The notes: generated by a model not told the origin, from the letters alone. Shown: positions 13,647-26,068, numbered from the stretch's first letter. The stretch: 64,000 bases of DNA from Ceratopteris richardii (GCA_020310875.1 CM035433.1:108057758-108121757), one strand, 5' to 3'. Numbers and translations are program-made.

Positions 13647-15592
13647 TAATTTTCTTCCTTGCACGCTCAATTACACACTTAGATCGTCAATGGTCCTTTG
13701 TGATTACTTTCTTGATTCTTTTTAATTTTCTCTGGATTCTTGTCTTAATTTATGCGTCAGGAATTCGACTTTCCGTTATAATTTTGAGTTCTCGTTCCGT
13801 CAGACTTATGTTCTTTTCTTTAGGTTTTCGTCACACACACCTTTACTTTAAGTCTTAGACTTGAAAGAATTAGGTATCTTGAACTTGAGGCGTCCTATCG
13901 TCGTTAATCCACAACTACCGTTTAGCCTAAGCTAAGAATTGACTGAGGGGGTTGAGTAATCTTCCAACCTCGAGTCGGCTTTTCTGTTGCTCTGATGCCC
14001 TGTTGCCCAAGAAGCCGCGCTTCCCAAGCTTTACTGTCTTCACTGCCTTACTTGCTTGCCTTTGATTGCCTTTGCTTGACCTGAAAAAATCCAATTTTAG
14101 CCCAATTCACAAGATGATCAAACACTTGAGCATATACACCTTTTTAAGTCCCTTCCCTTTTGCCCAAAATTTCAATACTTGCCCCCTGGCCTCCTAGTCC
14201 CAAACTAGGTGAACCCCAAAATAGCTTATCTAAAAATAGACGTATCCTTTATAAAAAAAACAATTGAGTTCACGTAGTACTCGTCACGAGCTTTCTAACG
14301 AGCTATTAAGCTCAAAAAACGGACTTCGGATGAAAAAGTTATGAGCGTTCAGGCCCCGGGGGGTAAAAACTGACAATCAGGTTTTCCTTCAGATATGAGC
14401 TAAGGGGTCTCCTATGAGTCTAATGGCCCAAAAATTTCTCAAAAATACCCTCAAAATTGGTCAAAAATTGGAGCCCAAAATTTGCGATGGGGGTGGACAA
14501 TCGCGATGGTCTGGGACCGTCGCGATGGTCCAAGCGAACCGTCGCGATGGCGTGGGATTTGGACAATCGCGATGGCCCGAAAAAGTGAACCGTCGCGATG
14601 GTCCGAAATGAACGATCGCGATGGCGTGAGGTCGAACCGTCGCGATGGCCCGAAGTGAACGATCGCGATGGCGTGGAAATGGACCGTCGCGATGGTCCGA
14701 AAAAGTGAACCGTCGCGATGGCGTGACCAAGCGGACAATCACGATGGCGCGGTCAACGGTCAAAGGTCGAACCGTCGCGATGGTCCGAAGTGAACCGTCG
14801 CGATGGTCCGAGGTGCGATGGCTTGAGCCAATCGCGATGGTCCGATTTTGGGCTGTCGCGATGGTTCAAAAAATGAACCGTCGCGATGGTCTATCGTGAC
14901 ACGTGGCACTGTCGTGGCGATGGCATAAGCCAATCGCGATGGTCCGGGGTCAACTGAACAATCGCGATGGTCCAAGTGGACCATCGCGATGGCTCAAGTG
15001 AACCGTCGCGATGGTCCGAAAAAGCGAACCGTCGCGATGGTCCGGCCGAGCCGTCGCGATGGCGTGAGCCTATCGCGATGGTGCGACACAATCGCGATGG
15101 TCCGAGCCAATCGCGATGGTCCACCAAACTGAAAATTTTTGGGATGCAGCTATGGTTTCGTGTATGCGCAGGGATCGCCTACCTCGTGGTGTGGTCGCCT
15201 ACCTCAAAATCCGAACTTGGCGGACCATCGCGATGGTCTGACACAGTCGGAAATTTCTGACAGAAAGTACATTTTTTACCTTTTGGAAGCTTTCCTGATG
15301 CTCTGAAGCTCTGTACCTGCAAGAAAACTCAAGAAAACACAAGCACACACAAGCACAAATGCTCTCTCTCACTCTCTCGCATGCACAAATGAGGGGAAAT
15401 GAGGTGAATGGGTGGATATGGTGAATTTTCTGATTTTTTTGGAAATGGAGATGATGATGCGATGATGAAGATGGAGTATGGGGAAGGTGAAAAACACTAA
15501 AAACTAAGTAAAAACAACAACAAAAACTAAAATTTTTACCTTCCAACGCCACTTCTTGATATACTGTTACCATCACACATTCGTCCTAGACT
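13647..15592 (-). other. Untranslated leader of element A
   Basis: Region between the PBS and the gag start. Next to the PBS it holds splice-like sequences as in B (GGAAG followed by GTAAAAATTTT; later TTTTCTTGCAG followed by GTACAG). The middle is the CATCGCGA array, and about 1 kb of non-coding sequence precedes the gag ATG at 13646-13644. The TTG at 13670 is in frame but directly follows a TAA, so the ATG is the better start. Confidence 0.7.
14480..15240 (-). repeat. CATCGCGA tandem array in the leader of A
   Basis: About 25 copies of CATCGCGA (seen as TCGCGATGG on the plus strand) spaced mostly 20-35 bases apart, separated by variable linkers such as GGTTCACTTCGG on the element sense strand. 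Some copies form the full 12-bp palindrome CCATCGCGATGG. The array is extremely CpG-rich compared with the AT-rich remainder. Short reading frames through it give repetitive Arg/Asp/Ser-rich peptides in several frames and are not coding. The same array, at the same place, is present in B. Function unknown; a packaging, chromatin or transcription-factor signal are all possible. Confidence 0.85.
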
Positions 15593-15613
15593 CGATCCCC
15601 GGCAACGGCGCCA
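15593..15613 (-). other. Primer-binding site (tRNA-Asp) of element A
   Basis: On the minus strand the bases starting seven nucleotides inside the LTR read TGGCGCCGTTGCCGGGGA followed by TCG, the complement of the 3' end of plant tRNA-Asp(GUC) including its CCA. This primes minus-strand cDNA synthesis. Confidence 0.9.
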
Positions 15614-15620
15614 AATTTGG

Positions 15621-16282
15621 TGTTGCTCTAGCACAATGGTGAGAACCACGTTAAGAAGCTCCACCTCCTTAATGTCAATCCGTGGGAGAGGTAGGAGTGA
15701 TATGAAGATCGTGAACGTGAGATGATGTGAGAGTGAAGGTGAGAAGCACAAAGATGCACACACACATACACACACACAATGAAGAGACAAGCAAGACACA
15801 ATGGAAGGTGGGAAATTAGCTCTATTACTCAAGAATGCTCTTACAAGCTCAAACTAGCTCTATGCTCACACTAACCAAAATGAACCAACCTCAAAAATGA
15901 GCTCTCTAGCTCTTTTTATAGTTTCTAGACTAGTTTTGACCGGTTTCACATCTAGTGACCGGCCTAGTTAAAAAATAGGTCCTAGAGGCTATTTGGAAGG
16001 GTAAACGATATCTAAAAATAACGAAAATTGGTATGCGCATTCTACCTAAGCTCCTCAAGCTCGAGGACTCCTCGGCTTGCACAAACTGGAGCTATGGATT
16101 ACAAAATGGGGTTTTGTCTATATTACATGTGTTACAAGAGTGATGAAAATCACTGTTGGATGTTTGAAGAAATAATAAGAAACATATTTGTTTGAAAAAA
16201 TAATCCGACTGGCTCCCTGCTTCGTCTTTACATGCTTCCATGTCGTCTGTGCCTCTGACTGTGCCTCTGACTGCTTCCAACA
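15621..16282 (-). repeat. 5' LTR of element A
   Basis: 662 bp, beginning TGTTGGAAGCAG and ending GAGCAACA on the minus strand, with the TGTTG/CAACA terminal inverted repeat. It is close to the LTRs of B and G. A TATAAAAA box lies at about 15913-15920 (minus), preceded by the conserved U3 dyad CGAGGAGTCCTCG near 16058-16075. A GT-rich microsatellite lies near the U5 end. The flanking base run CATAG (16283-16287) would be one target-site copy; its partner is outside the window. Confidence 0.93.
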
Positions 16283-19200
16283 CATAGCAACCAGCCCAAT
16301 CAGAGTCAAAACAAGCATGTAAATCTCGAGGTAGTGATCCCCCCTTGGGATAAAACAATCCAAGTAGTTGGGTACCATGCAAGTAGCAAGATGTGCTTAA
16401 CCACTTTTGCTTGACACCTTGGGAATGCATAAACTTGCTCATCTGTGAGATAGCAAACTTAATATCTGGCCGAGTAATGCATAAGTAAATCAAGCATCCA
16501 ATAGTCTACTGATAGAGAACAACATCAAATGCATCTCCAACATCATTAAGAATCGATTGTAAACATGTCTCCATAGGAGTGGCAATAGGTTTACAATCTT
16601 TAAGGCCAAAGCACTGCAATAATATGTCAATATATTATGTTTGACACAAAGCTATTCTGCCATCAACTTGCATAAAGTGAATGCCCAAATAATGATGCAA
16701 ATGTCCCAAATCAGACATCTCAAATGACACATGTAAATTAGCCTTAAAATCAGCAATATGCTTCTCATGAGGAGCAATGAGCAGCATGTCATCAACATAC
16801 ACAACAATGATCAGAAGCACATCATTAGCACGCTTAACATATAAGGTGCTTTCTGTTGGACTATTCTCAAAACCATGTGCAATCAGATAGGCATGTATCT
16901 TTTCATACCAAGCATGTGGTGCTTGCTTTAAACCATATAATGCCTTCTTTAACCTACACAGCTAGTTTTCATGCCCTTTCTACACAAATCCATAGGACTA
17001 AAAAGTGTACACTTCTTCATGCAAATCACCATTCAAACATGCAGTTTTAATGTCCAACTGATGTACATTCCAACCATAATGGGATGCAAGTGCACAAATG
17101 CTATGAACCGTAGTCATTTGGCAAGTAGGAGCAAAGGTCTCATCAAAATCAATGCCTCTTTCTTGAGCATAACCCTTTTGCAACAAGACTAGCCTTATAC
17201 ATGTCAAGAGTTCCATCAATCTTATTCTTTAGCTTGTATACCCACTTAGTGCCAATGGCCATCTTACCAAGAGACAAGTCAAATAAAGACCAAATACCAT
17301 TTTTCATGAGAGCATCATATTCAGATTGCATTGCAGCCATCCAATGTTCAAAATTTTATGCTTCTTCAAACGAAATAGGCTTAGTGTCATCAGAGAGACT
17401 AGAGGTAGCCATAGCATAGCAATCTAATGCAAAAGAGGCACTATCAGAGCCTAAAGGACTACAATATGACAGAGATGCATCTAATTTGTTGTCACACAAA
17501 GTCTACACTAGCCATTTTGGCATGAAACCTGTGGAGGCTGAGAAGTTGCCTCATTAGGATCAACACTAGACTATCCACATATAAAAAGAGGTAGCAAAGT
17601 ATCATACATGTCTTTGGAGCTAAAATCACGTGGATGATACAGAGGATAGCCTTTTCTTTTAGAACTGTACCCAATAAAAATACATTTTATTGCTTTATCA
17701 TCCAATTTCCTGTGATGTTGTTCAGGCACTAATGCGTATGCCTGAAAAGAAAAAACATGTAGGTGAGCAACAGATGGCTTACGACCATGCCAAGCCTCAT
17801 ATGGAGTGATAGACTACAATCCTTTATTGGGACACCTGTTAAGTACATATGCTGCACACATGACAGCCTCAAGCTAGAAACTGTGTGGTAAAGCCTGAAT
17901 CTTGACCATACACCTCACCATCTCCATGAGTGACATGTTCTTCCATTCAGCAACTCTATTCTGTTGAGGTGTATATGGCACTCTACTCTGATATTTTATC
18001 CCACGTTCAACCAGAAATGCATTGAGGTTAGAAGACATATATTCCCCCCATCTATCAGAATAGGAGCTTGCCCATTTTACATGTGGACAGATTTTCAGAC
18101 AAAACCAAAAATTGTTTAAAGCACATAAACACTTCAGACTTTGCCTTCAATGGATATACCCATGCATGCATGGAAAAATCATCTATGAAAGTCCGGAAGT
18201 AAAGATAGTTTCCAAAAGATTGTGTCTACATAGGACCACAGACATCACTATGAACAAGCTGCAATTTTTTAGTAGCTTGAACTGAACCATCTTTTGGAAA
18301 GGAGGAACATTGCATTTTACCCAAAATACAGCCTTCACAAACATGTTTTCCAGGTGTCTCAAGTTTAGGCAAAGAGGACACCATTTCAAATTTTTGCAGG
18401 TGTAGCAAACTAGCAGAATTGAGATGACCAAAGCCTGCACGCAAAAGCTTTGCATCTACATAGCCTAAGAATCATGTACTCCACATGCCGAATCATTCAC
18501 AGAATTTTCATAGTCTATGAGCTTATACAGCCCACGGCATAAAATGCCAGAAGCAATAATCATGTTGCCATTTGACAGATCATGAATTGTACATCTGTCA
18601 TCAATAAATTTCACAACCAGCCAATCTTGGCTAATGCAAAAACTGATAACAGATTGTTCTTGATCCTTGGCACAAATAAAGCATCCAACAATGTAAAAGA
18701 ACTACCATCAACAATAGTCAAAATGATCTTACCAACTCCCATGATTGGATAAGAGGAGTTGTTGGTGCATGTGATAACATTCCGTATAGGGGTAGACTGG
18801 AGTGAAGTGAAGAAATTGAGCTAAGAGGTAATATGTTTGGTTGCCCCATTATCAAAGTACCAAACATCTGAGTCTACTACACACATAAACTGTTCAGGAG
18901 AAGATGGGTCAAAACTACAAACACTAGTAAATACCCATTCTTCATTCTACACAAGATTAGCAGACTCTATTTTTTGTGTAGACACCTCTGCAATAACAAT
19001 TCCGACCTCTTTTTTCTTTGCCTCTTTTACAGGGAGTTTTGGATAGTTCTTTATGACATGATTGTTTCCTTTAGAGTACTTACAAAAGAATTTTTGTTTT
19101 TTTATTTCTTCTCATCTTTGTCTTCCTTCTTAGAATGTGCAACATTTGTAAATTTTTTCTTACTAGTAGATGAGCTCCATTTACCTTTGCCCTTGTGACT

Positions 19201-19787
19201 AGCCAAGAAAGCTTGATCTACAATAGGCATAATGGACCTCTTCTGCCTAGAATGATCTTCTTGCAATAGAACAGAGACTAACTCCTCAAATGACAAGGCA
19301 TTTGGATTGCCTTTCATCATCAAACAAAGAGCAGAAGCAAAACTCTGATATTTAGAATAATCTACACAAGTAAGCTATCTGGTATAACTTCATCGGTAGA
19401 AATCAATTGTTTCTTCAAGTCTTTGATCTTTGTGAGAAAACTATCCATAGAATCACCTCCATTCATGTGGTCACTCTCCAGCTACTTTTGGAGATAAGCA
19501 ACACGAGCATCATTCCTTACCTCATATAAAGTGGAAATAGTAGGTGCAACAAAAACTATGGAATGAACAGGAATATGAAGAATATTAGCATGTTCAATGC
19601 CATCTGCATCAGCTTCAATACCTGTATTTGCAGGTGTAATAGGACATTTTTCAACACCCTACACAATGTTCCACATTCCTTTCACAACCAATACATGTTG
19701 CATCATATAAGCCCACAATGGATAATTCATACCATCCAACTTATCCTCAATAGTCAACATACAAAATACATCACTACTTTTAGCCAT
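16283..19787 (-). pseudogene. gag-pol of copia element D (decayed)
   Basis: Starts at ATG 19787-19785 with the family's SSDVFCM motif. In order on the minus strand: gag, a damaged CCHC knuckle (the second and last Cys replaced), protease with DNGA instead of DSGA, GAG-pre-integrase/integrase pieces (18450-17700), RT (17340-16640; YVDD near 16790) and the start of RNase H. Frames are broken repeatedly, largely by TAG at CAG positions, including TAG 16964-16962, which E and I also carry. Truncated by the LTR of A at 16283. Confidence 0.82.
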
Positions 19788-19916
19788 GGCCGTTAACTAA
19801 AATACCCTGATGCAAAAAAATGATTGTATTTGAAAAAGTTGAACATAATTACCCTAACAATTTCTGCTAAACCTGTAGCAGACTTTGAGATGCTTATACT
19901 AGCAAACCAAAACTTG

Positions 19917-20906
19917 CATTAGGGAAAAAACTGAGCCCTGCATGGGCCTTGTAAGGATCCCTAATTTTTAGGGATTTAAACTAAGAGTCTATGTGATCAA
20001 GGGGACAGACAATACCAGGGTGGTTTTCTCTATTAAAATATACAAGAAAAATAAACCTCAACTAGATGCTCAGTCGAATTATATTCAAGTCGTCGGATTT
20101 TTCCCATCGAATGGCTATGATTTAAACATACAAGAAGATCACATTGAATGTGTGCTCTTTTCCCAAGTAGCACAGAAGAGAGAGAACAAAATTCAGGTAG
20201 CATAGTATAGAGAGATGACGAATTCGCAGTCAATCTATGCCTTCCAAATTCGAAGATCTAATGGACAACAAAGATTGGTGCTGATCCGTGAGGTGCAGTC
20301 AGTTACATCCATCAAATGGGTCATCTAATCTAACGGCTCTCCACATTTTAAGCTGATCTGTTTTCTCTTTTTATATGGATTGTTCGATGGAGCTTTGATC
20401 GAGTGCTTCAGAATGAGTGGCGCCTTTCCATAAAGATGATCATCTACAACCCTTTGATCTTGGGCTGATCCAATGGTGAAGAAGATGGATGCACCATTCA
20501 AAACTTGGGTTCACCTTGAGCCCTTAGATCAATGGACAAAATCCAATGGTGCAGAAGCTTTTGCGCGTTTTTTTATCTCATTTCAATAGGAACCACGATC
20601 TCCACTTGATCAGATGGCCTAGCTTTAAGGAAGCCTTTACTTTCGCAATATAACACCATCCCTTGGATTGTTAGGACCATCCAATGGTCATAATTCAAAG
20701 TTTTGAAATCGAAATCCACTCTTCCCACAAAACCCATGAATTCATGGTGGTTTTAGAAACTTTGACTATCAGAAACCAAGGGAAGCCTACTCCCACTCTA
20801 GTGGAAAAGGAATCTAGATTGTGGCCACCACCTTCTTCTCATTGGTCCATCCCTAGTCACTCCTTGAGCTAAAAGGCCCATGCAGGGTTCATTTTTTTCC
20901 CTAATG
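19917..20906. mobile_element. Non-autonomous DNA transposon with ~33-bp inverted repeats
   Basis: The ends are inverted repeats: left CATTAGGGAAAAAA then CTGAGCCCTGCATGGGCCT; right, on the reverse strand, CATTAGGGAAAAAA then ATGAACCCTGCATGGGCCT. The ~990-bp body sits in the leader of D, which is continuous with E's leader once it is removed. No transposase-like frame is visible. The interior repeats GATCCAATGG-like words, a habit of several plant DNA transposons. No clean target duplication could be read, so the superfamily (Mutator-like or hAT-like) stays open. Confidence 0.65.
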
Positions 20907-21133
20907 GTATATATCTATGGCATAAAAAGACAAAATAGCCTACACAAGCACTATGATAGTGCATTTGGAGGCCAAAACAAGCTCATATGACGATTTGAGC
21001 ACCACATAGCGAAGTTGTTTTGATCCCATAATCACCTTGAGTATGCTCACCAAATTTTTTGTGATTATGAGACTGTGACCAGAGGAGTGTCGCCGGTGCC
21101 ATAGATGAAGTGACAACCTACTCTGATACCAAT

Positions 21134-21358
21134 TGTTGGAGTTAGACTTCTATGGAAGCACATGAAGAGCACAAGGAAGAAGAAGAAGAAGAAGCATGGA
21201 GCACAACACACAATACTAAATGTATTACTACTAGAATGTACAAAGATAAGTAACCCATTAGGGCAATAGGCATATGTACAAAAACCCTTTAAAGAGGGAA
21301 AAAAGTGCCCCGGCGGTCCTAGTGTGTTCACACACATCACAACCTAAATATATCAACA
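21134..21358 (-). repeat. 5' LTR and PBS of element D
   Basis: 225 bp, TGTTGATATATTTAGG at its start (minus strand, 21358) and CTCCAACA at its end (21134). The following bases 21131-21121 read TGGTATCAGAG, complementary to the 3' end of initiator tRNA-Met, the usual copia primer. Confidence 0.88.
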
Positions 21359-21591
21359 TTGTTTCCCTCTTTAGGAGGTTTTTTCCCCTAGCATGTATAT
21401 ATGCCTATAACCTTAATGGATTACTTATCCTTATACATTCACGTGGTAACTCATTCAATGTTACGAGAATAAGAGATTTTAAAAAAACATTAGAAGGTAA
21501 GTATCTTATTAGTACGGTCATAATGATAAGTATTATTTAGTCTTGGACTTATTCTATGAAGGTTAAGATTTAACCTTAAAGATCTCATTAC
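21359..21591 (+). repeat. Copia LTR fragment hit by D, plus adjoining AT-rich sequence
   Basis: 21359 to about 21475 resembles positions ~63-190 of the copia LTR in plus orientation (CCCTCTTTAGGAGG, then TTACTTATCC...CATTC). D's LTR begins exactly where the fragment's 5' part is missing. 21476-21591 is AT-rich with no recognisable gene. Confidence 0.55.
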
Positions 21592-21643
21592 TATTGATAT
21601 ATTTAGGTGGTGATGTGTGCGAACATGCTAAGACCATCAGGGT

Positions 21644-21875
21644 TGTTGATATATTTAGGTAGTGATGTGTGTGAACACTCTAGGACTGTCGGTGCACTTT
21701 TTTCCCTCTTTAGGAGGTTTTTCCCCCCGGCTTGTATTTATGCCTATTGCCATAATGGGCTACTTATCTTTGTACATTCTCTAGTAATACATTCAATATT
21801 GTGTGTTGTGCTGAAAGCTTCTTCTTCCTCTTCCTTGTGCTGTTTGTGTGCTTCCGCAGACGTCTAACTCCAAGA
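21644..21875 (+). repeat. 5' LTR and PBS of element E
   Basis: Starts TGTTGATATATTTAGG; the end reads CCAAGA where the family has CCAACA. The PBS TGGTATCAGAG follows at 21878-21888. Confidence 0.85.
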
Positions 21876-22229
21876 ATTGGTATCAGAGTAGGTCGCCGCT
21901 TCATCTAGGGCATTGCCTACACTTCTCCGGTTGCAGTCTCATATTCGCATGAAATTTGGTGAGCATACTCAAGGTTTTTCAAATATTTGGTGAGCATACT
22001 CAGGGTGGTGCCGAAATCGTGATTTGAGCTCGTTTCGGCCTCCAAACACTATCATAGTGATTGTGCAGGCTATTTTGTCTTTTTGTGCCAAAGGTATATA
22101 CCTGTTTCGTTTCTCTAGTATGAGCGTCTCGAAGTCTGCTACAAGTTTAGCAGCACTCGTCTAGGCAGTTCCATTTAACTTTTTGAGATACAATCAATTT
22201 TTTGCATCAAGATATTTTAGTCACTGTCC

Positions 22230-25200
22230 ATGGCTGAAAGCAGTGATGTATTTTGTATGTTGGCTATTGAGGATAAGTTGGATGGTACCAGCTACCCGTT
22301 GTGGGCTTATATGATGCGACATGTATTGGTTGCAAAAGGACTGTGCAACATTGTGCAGGGTGTTGAAAAACGTCCTATCACACCTGTAACTGTTATAACT
22401 GTAGGTACTGAAGCTGATGTAGAAGGTGTCAAAGATGATGATATTCTGCATATTCCAGTTCGTGCTGCGGTTTTTGTTGCAGCTACTGCAAAGCAATTTC
22501 GTTGGGATGATAGAGATGCTCAGGCACATGCATTGATAGCTTTGTCTCTCAAACATGCCATTATTCCTCACATTTGCTCTTGCAGAACAGCTAAGGATGC
22601 TTGGGATACACTTACCACATTGTACCAAGCTAGGAATGAGGCTCGTGTTGCTTACCTATGAAAACAGTTGGAGAGTGAGCACATGAATGAAGGTGATTCT
22701 ATGGACAATATTCTAACAAAGATCAAAGACTTGAAGGAACAATTGATTTCTGCTAATGAGCTTGTACCAGATAGCTCACTTGTGTAGACTGTTTTGAATG
22801 GTCTTCCTGATTCATATCAGAGTTTTGCTTCTACTCTTCGGTTGATGATGAAAGGCAATCCAAATGCCTTGTCATTTGAGGAGTTAGTCTCTGTTCTATT
22901 GCAGGAATATCAGTCCAGGCAGAACACCTCCATTATGCATTTTGCAGATCAAGCTTTCTTGGCTAGTCAGAAGGGCAAAGGAAAATGGAGCTCATCTACT
23001 AGTAAGCAGAAATCTGCGAATGCTACACATTTGAAGAACCAAGATAAAGATGAGAAAAATTTAGAAAAGCAGAAATTGTTCTGCAAGTATTGTAAGGGGA
23101 ATGATCATATCATCAAGAACTGTCCAAAACTGGTTGCTAAAGAGGCAAAGAAGAAAGAGGTTGGAATGGTTGTTGCAGAAGCCTCTACACTAAAAACAGA
23201 GTCTGCTAATCTTGTGCAGGAAGAAGAATGGGCATTTACTACTGTTTGTAGTTTTGACCCATCTTCTTATGAACAGTGCAAGTAGGCTCAGATGTTTGGT
23301 ACTTTGACAGTGGGGTGACCAAACATATTACCTCGCAGCACAGTTTCTTCTCTTCACTCGAGCCTGCCCCTACAGGGAATACTGTTACATGCGCCAACAA
23401 CTCCTCTTATCTTGTTATGGGAGTTGGTAAGATCATTTTGACTACTATTGATGGTACTTCTTTCACTTTGTCAAATGCTTTATTTGTGCCCGGGATCAAA
23501 AGGAACATGTTATCAGTTTCTACATTAGCCTTGGCTTGGTTGTGAAACAGGTGTCCAATTCATGATCTCTCAAATGGCGATGTGACTATTGCCCCTGGCA
23601 TTTTATGTCATGGGTTGTATAAGCTCATAGACTATGAAAGTTCTGTGAATAATTCGGCATGTGCAATACATGATTCTCAGGCTATGTCAGATGCAAAGCT
23701 TTGGCATGCACGCTTTGGTCATCTCAATTTTGCTAGTTTGCTATGCCTCTAGAAATCTGAAATGGTGCCTCTTTGCCCAAACTTAAAGCACCTGGAAAAC
23801 ATGTTTGTGAAGGCTATATTTTGGAAAAAATGCAGCGTTCCTCATTTTCAAAAGATGGTTCAGTTTGGGCTACTAAACAATTGCAACTTGTACATAGTGA
23901 CGTCTGTGGTCCTATGCAGACACCTTCTTTTGGAAATTATCTTTACTTCATGAATTTCATTGATTATTTTTCGAGGCATGCATGGGTATATCCATTGAAG
24001 GCAAAGTCCGAAGTGTTTTGGTTTTGGCTGAAAATCTGCCAGCATGTAAAAATGGCCACCCTCTATTCTGATCGAGGGGGGGAATATATGTCCTCTGATT
24101 TTAATGCATTTTTGGCTGAACCTGGGATAAACCAGCTCTCTATCATATCGTACTTGTTCAAGCTCTCATAGTGCCTCGTTTGCATCAGATTGCTATGTTA
24201 TGGCTGCATCTAGTCTCTGTGATGAGAGTGCGCCTATTTCATTTGATGAAGCACAAAATTCAGAAAATTGGATGGCTGCTATGCAACTGAATATGATGCT
24301 ATAATGAAGAATGCTACATGGTCTTTATGTGACTTGCCTCCTGGCAATAAGGCCATTGACACTAAGTGGGTTTACAAGCTGAAGTGTAAGCCTGATGGAA
24401 TAGTTGACAGGTATAAGGCTAGGCTTGTTGCAAAGGGTTATGCACAGGAAACAGGCATTGATTTTGATGAGATCTTTGCACCTACATGTCGTAGACTACT
24501 ATTCAGAGCATCTATGCACTTGTAGCCCATCATGGTCCGAATGTACATCAGTTGGACATTAAAACTGCATTTCTGAATGGTGACTTGCATGAAGAAGTGT
24601 ATGTTTTTCAGCCCTATGGCTTTGTGCAGAAAGGGCATGAAAACTAGGTGTGCAAGTTAAAGAAGGCATTATATGGTTTAAAGCAAGCACCACGTGCTTG
24701 GTATGGGAAGATACATGCCTATCTAATTGCACATGGTTTTGAGAACAGTCCAATTGAAAGCACCTTATATGTTAAGTGTGCTAATGATGTGCTTCTGATC
24801 ATTGTTGTCTATGTTGACGACATGCTACTCACTGGTCCTATTGAGAAGCATATTGCTGATTTTAAGGCTGATTTGCATGCCTCATTTGAGATGTCTGATT
24901 TCGGGCATTTGCATCACTATTTGGGCATTCAGTTTATGCAAGTTGATGGTGGAATGGCTTTGTGTCAAAGGAAATATATTGACACATTATTGCAGCGTTT
25001 TGGCCTTGAAGACTGTAAGCCTATTGCCACTTCTATGGAGATAGGTTTATGATTGAGTCTTCATGATGCTAGAGATGCATTTGATGTTGTCCTCTATTTG
25101 TAGTCTGTTGGATGCGTGATTTACTTATGCATTACTCGGCCAGATATTCAGTTTGTTGTCTCACAGATGAGCAGGTTTATGCATTGCCCATGTGTCAAGC

Positions 25201-25767
25201 ATTGGCAGGCAGTTAAGCACATCTTTCGCTACTTGAGTGGTACTCGGCTACTTTGGTTGTTTTATCCCAAGGGGGGATCACTACCGCCAGATTTGCATGC
25301 TTTTTTTTTACTCAAACTTGGCTGGTTGTTATGACACTCGTGTGTCCACTAGTGGCTTTTGCTTCATGCTTGGTAGCTCATGTATATCTTGGTTGAGCAA
25401 GAAGCAGCCTACTATGGCCACTTCTAGTTGTGAAGCTGAGTATAGGGCAACTTTCATAGCTATTGTTGAGTGTGTGTGGCTCAGGCACCTTATGGCTGAT
25501 TTGGGTGTTGGTTAGTCTTCTGCCACGACCATCTTCACTGACAGTCAGAGCGCATTGGCAGTTGCGAGGAACCCTGTGTTCCATGCTCGCACTAAGCACA
25601 TTGAGGTGCATTATCATTATGTCATTGATAGGTTCTCTGCTGGGGAGATCAACTTGGCATATGTGCCCATGCAGGAGAACATTGCAGACCTTTTCACGAA
25701 GGCTCTGCCTAGGGAGAAGTTTGAAGCTTTTCGCAAATCTTTGGGCTTACTTCCTTTTGTGGAGTGA
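22230..25767 (+). pseudogene. gag-pol of copia element E (decayed)
   Basis: Starts at ATG 22230. Gag (22230-23280) ends with an intact CCHC knuckle CKYCKGNDHIIKNC (from 23082). Protease WYFDSGV at about 23296-23310, GAG-pre-integrase LWHARFGHLN near 23700, integrase start HSDVCGPM near 23893 and a second Asp SDRGGEY near 24068. Then a deletion joins integrase to the pre-RT linker. RT 24290-25050 has YVDD at about 24810; RNase H 25116-25767 ends in the usual DLFTKAL...LLPFVE. Frameshifts and TAG/TGA codons are scattered throughout (22659, 22785, 24645, 25513 among others), several exactly where the related copies I, J or K have CAG or another C-derived codon. Confidence 0.85.
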
Positions 25768-25827
25768 TTTCCACATAGCTTGGCATTTCCTTATACATGA
25801 GTACCAACTACTTGTTCACTGCATCAC

Positions 25828-26068
25828 TCCTAGGGGGGATTTGTTGATATATTTAGGTAGTGATGTGTGAACACTCTAGGACCATCGGGGCACTTTCTTC
25901 CCTCTTTAGGAGGTTTTTTCCCCTTGCTTGTATATACACCTATTGATCTAATGGGCTACTTATCTTTGTACATTCTCTAGTAATACATTCAATATTGTGT
26001 GTTGTGCTCCAAGCTTCTTCTTCTTCCTTGTGCTGTTTGTGTGCTTCCGTAGACGTCTAACTCCAACA
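25828..26068 (+). repeat. Polypurine tract and 3' LTR of element E
   Basis: PPT TAGGGGGGATT ends at 25841. The LTR 25842-26068 (227 bp) runs TGTTGATAT ... CTCCAACA. The sequence after it resumes the interrupted LTR of K. Confidence 0.87.

Larger units (their letters stand above)
1..16282 (-). mobile_element. Ty3/gypsy LTR retrotransposon A (3' end off window)
   Basis: Read on the minus strand: 5' LTR, tRNA-Asp primer-binding site, 1.9 kb leader with a CATCGCGA array, gag-pol frame, then downstream ORF2 that runs off position 1. Order and sequence match element B nearly throughout, so both belong to one family. PR, RT, RNase H, integrase order (integrase last among the canonical domains) defines Ty3/gypsy; no chromodomain is visible, and tRNA-Asp priming is known from Athila-like elements, so placement near that branch is an inference. 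A interrupts copia element D within its RNase H region just after the DSDWAGCY motif; the second target-site copy lies outside the window. It carries a nonsense codon, a 1-base deletion and an 8-base deletion, so this copy is not autonomous. Confidence 0.93.
16283..21358 (-). mobile_element. Ty1/copia element D (3' end cut by A)
   Basis: Minus-strand copia element: 5' LTR 21134-21358, initiator-Met PBS 21121-21131, leader, gag-pol from 19787 down to 16283. There the A insertion begins, inside RNase H; the missing 3' part would lie beyond A outside the window. A 1 kb DNA transposon interrupts the leader. It belongs to the same family as E and I (same start region and LTR). Many stop codons show it is long dead. 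Confidence 0.88.
21644..26068 (+). mobile_element. Ty1/copia element E
   Basis: Both LTRs present (21644-21875 and 25842-26068), initiator-Met PBS TGGTATCAGAG at 21878-21888, gag-pol 22230-25767 and polypurine tract CTAGGGGGGAT just before the 3' LTR. Inserted in the LTR of K. The LTRs differ at many positions and by small indels, so this is an old insertion. Most of the integrase C-terminal half is deleted around 24137 relative to I. Confidence 0.9.

Noticed and set aside
14451..15260. Several overlapping frames on both strands with RDG/SRW-type peptide repeats (and their counterparts at 28873-29583)
   Set aside because: They are translations of the CATCGCGA array in all frames; no start context, no family and no frame preference.
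15740..15785. GT microsatellite as a separate feature
   Set aside because: It is an integral part of the LTR U5 region and recurs in every LTR of the A/B/G family.
19993..20205. 70-codon frame inside the inverted-repeat transposon
   Set aside because: Too short and without transposase or other motifs.
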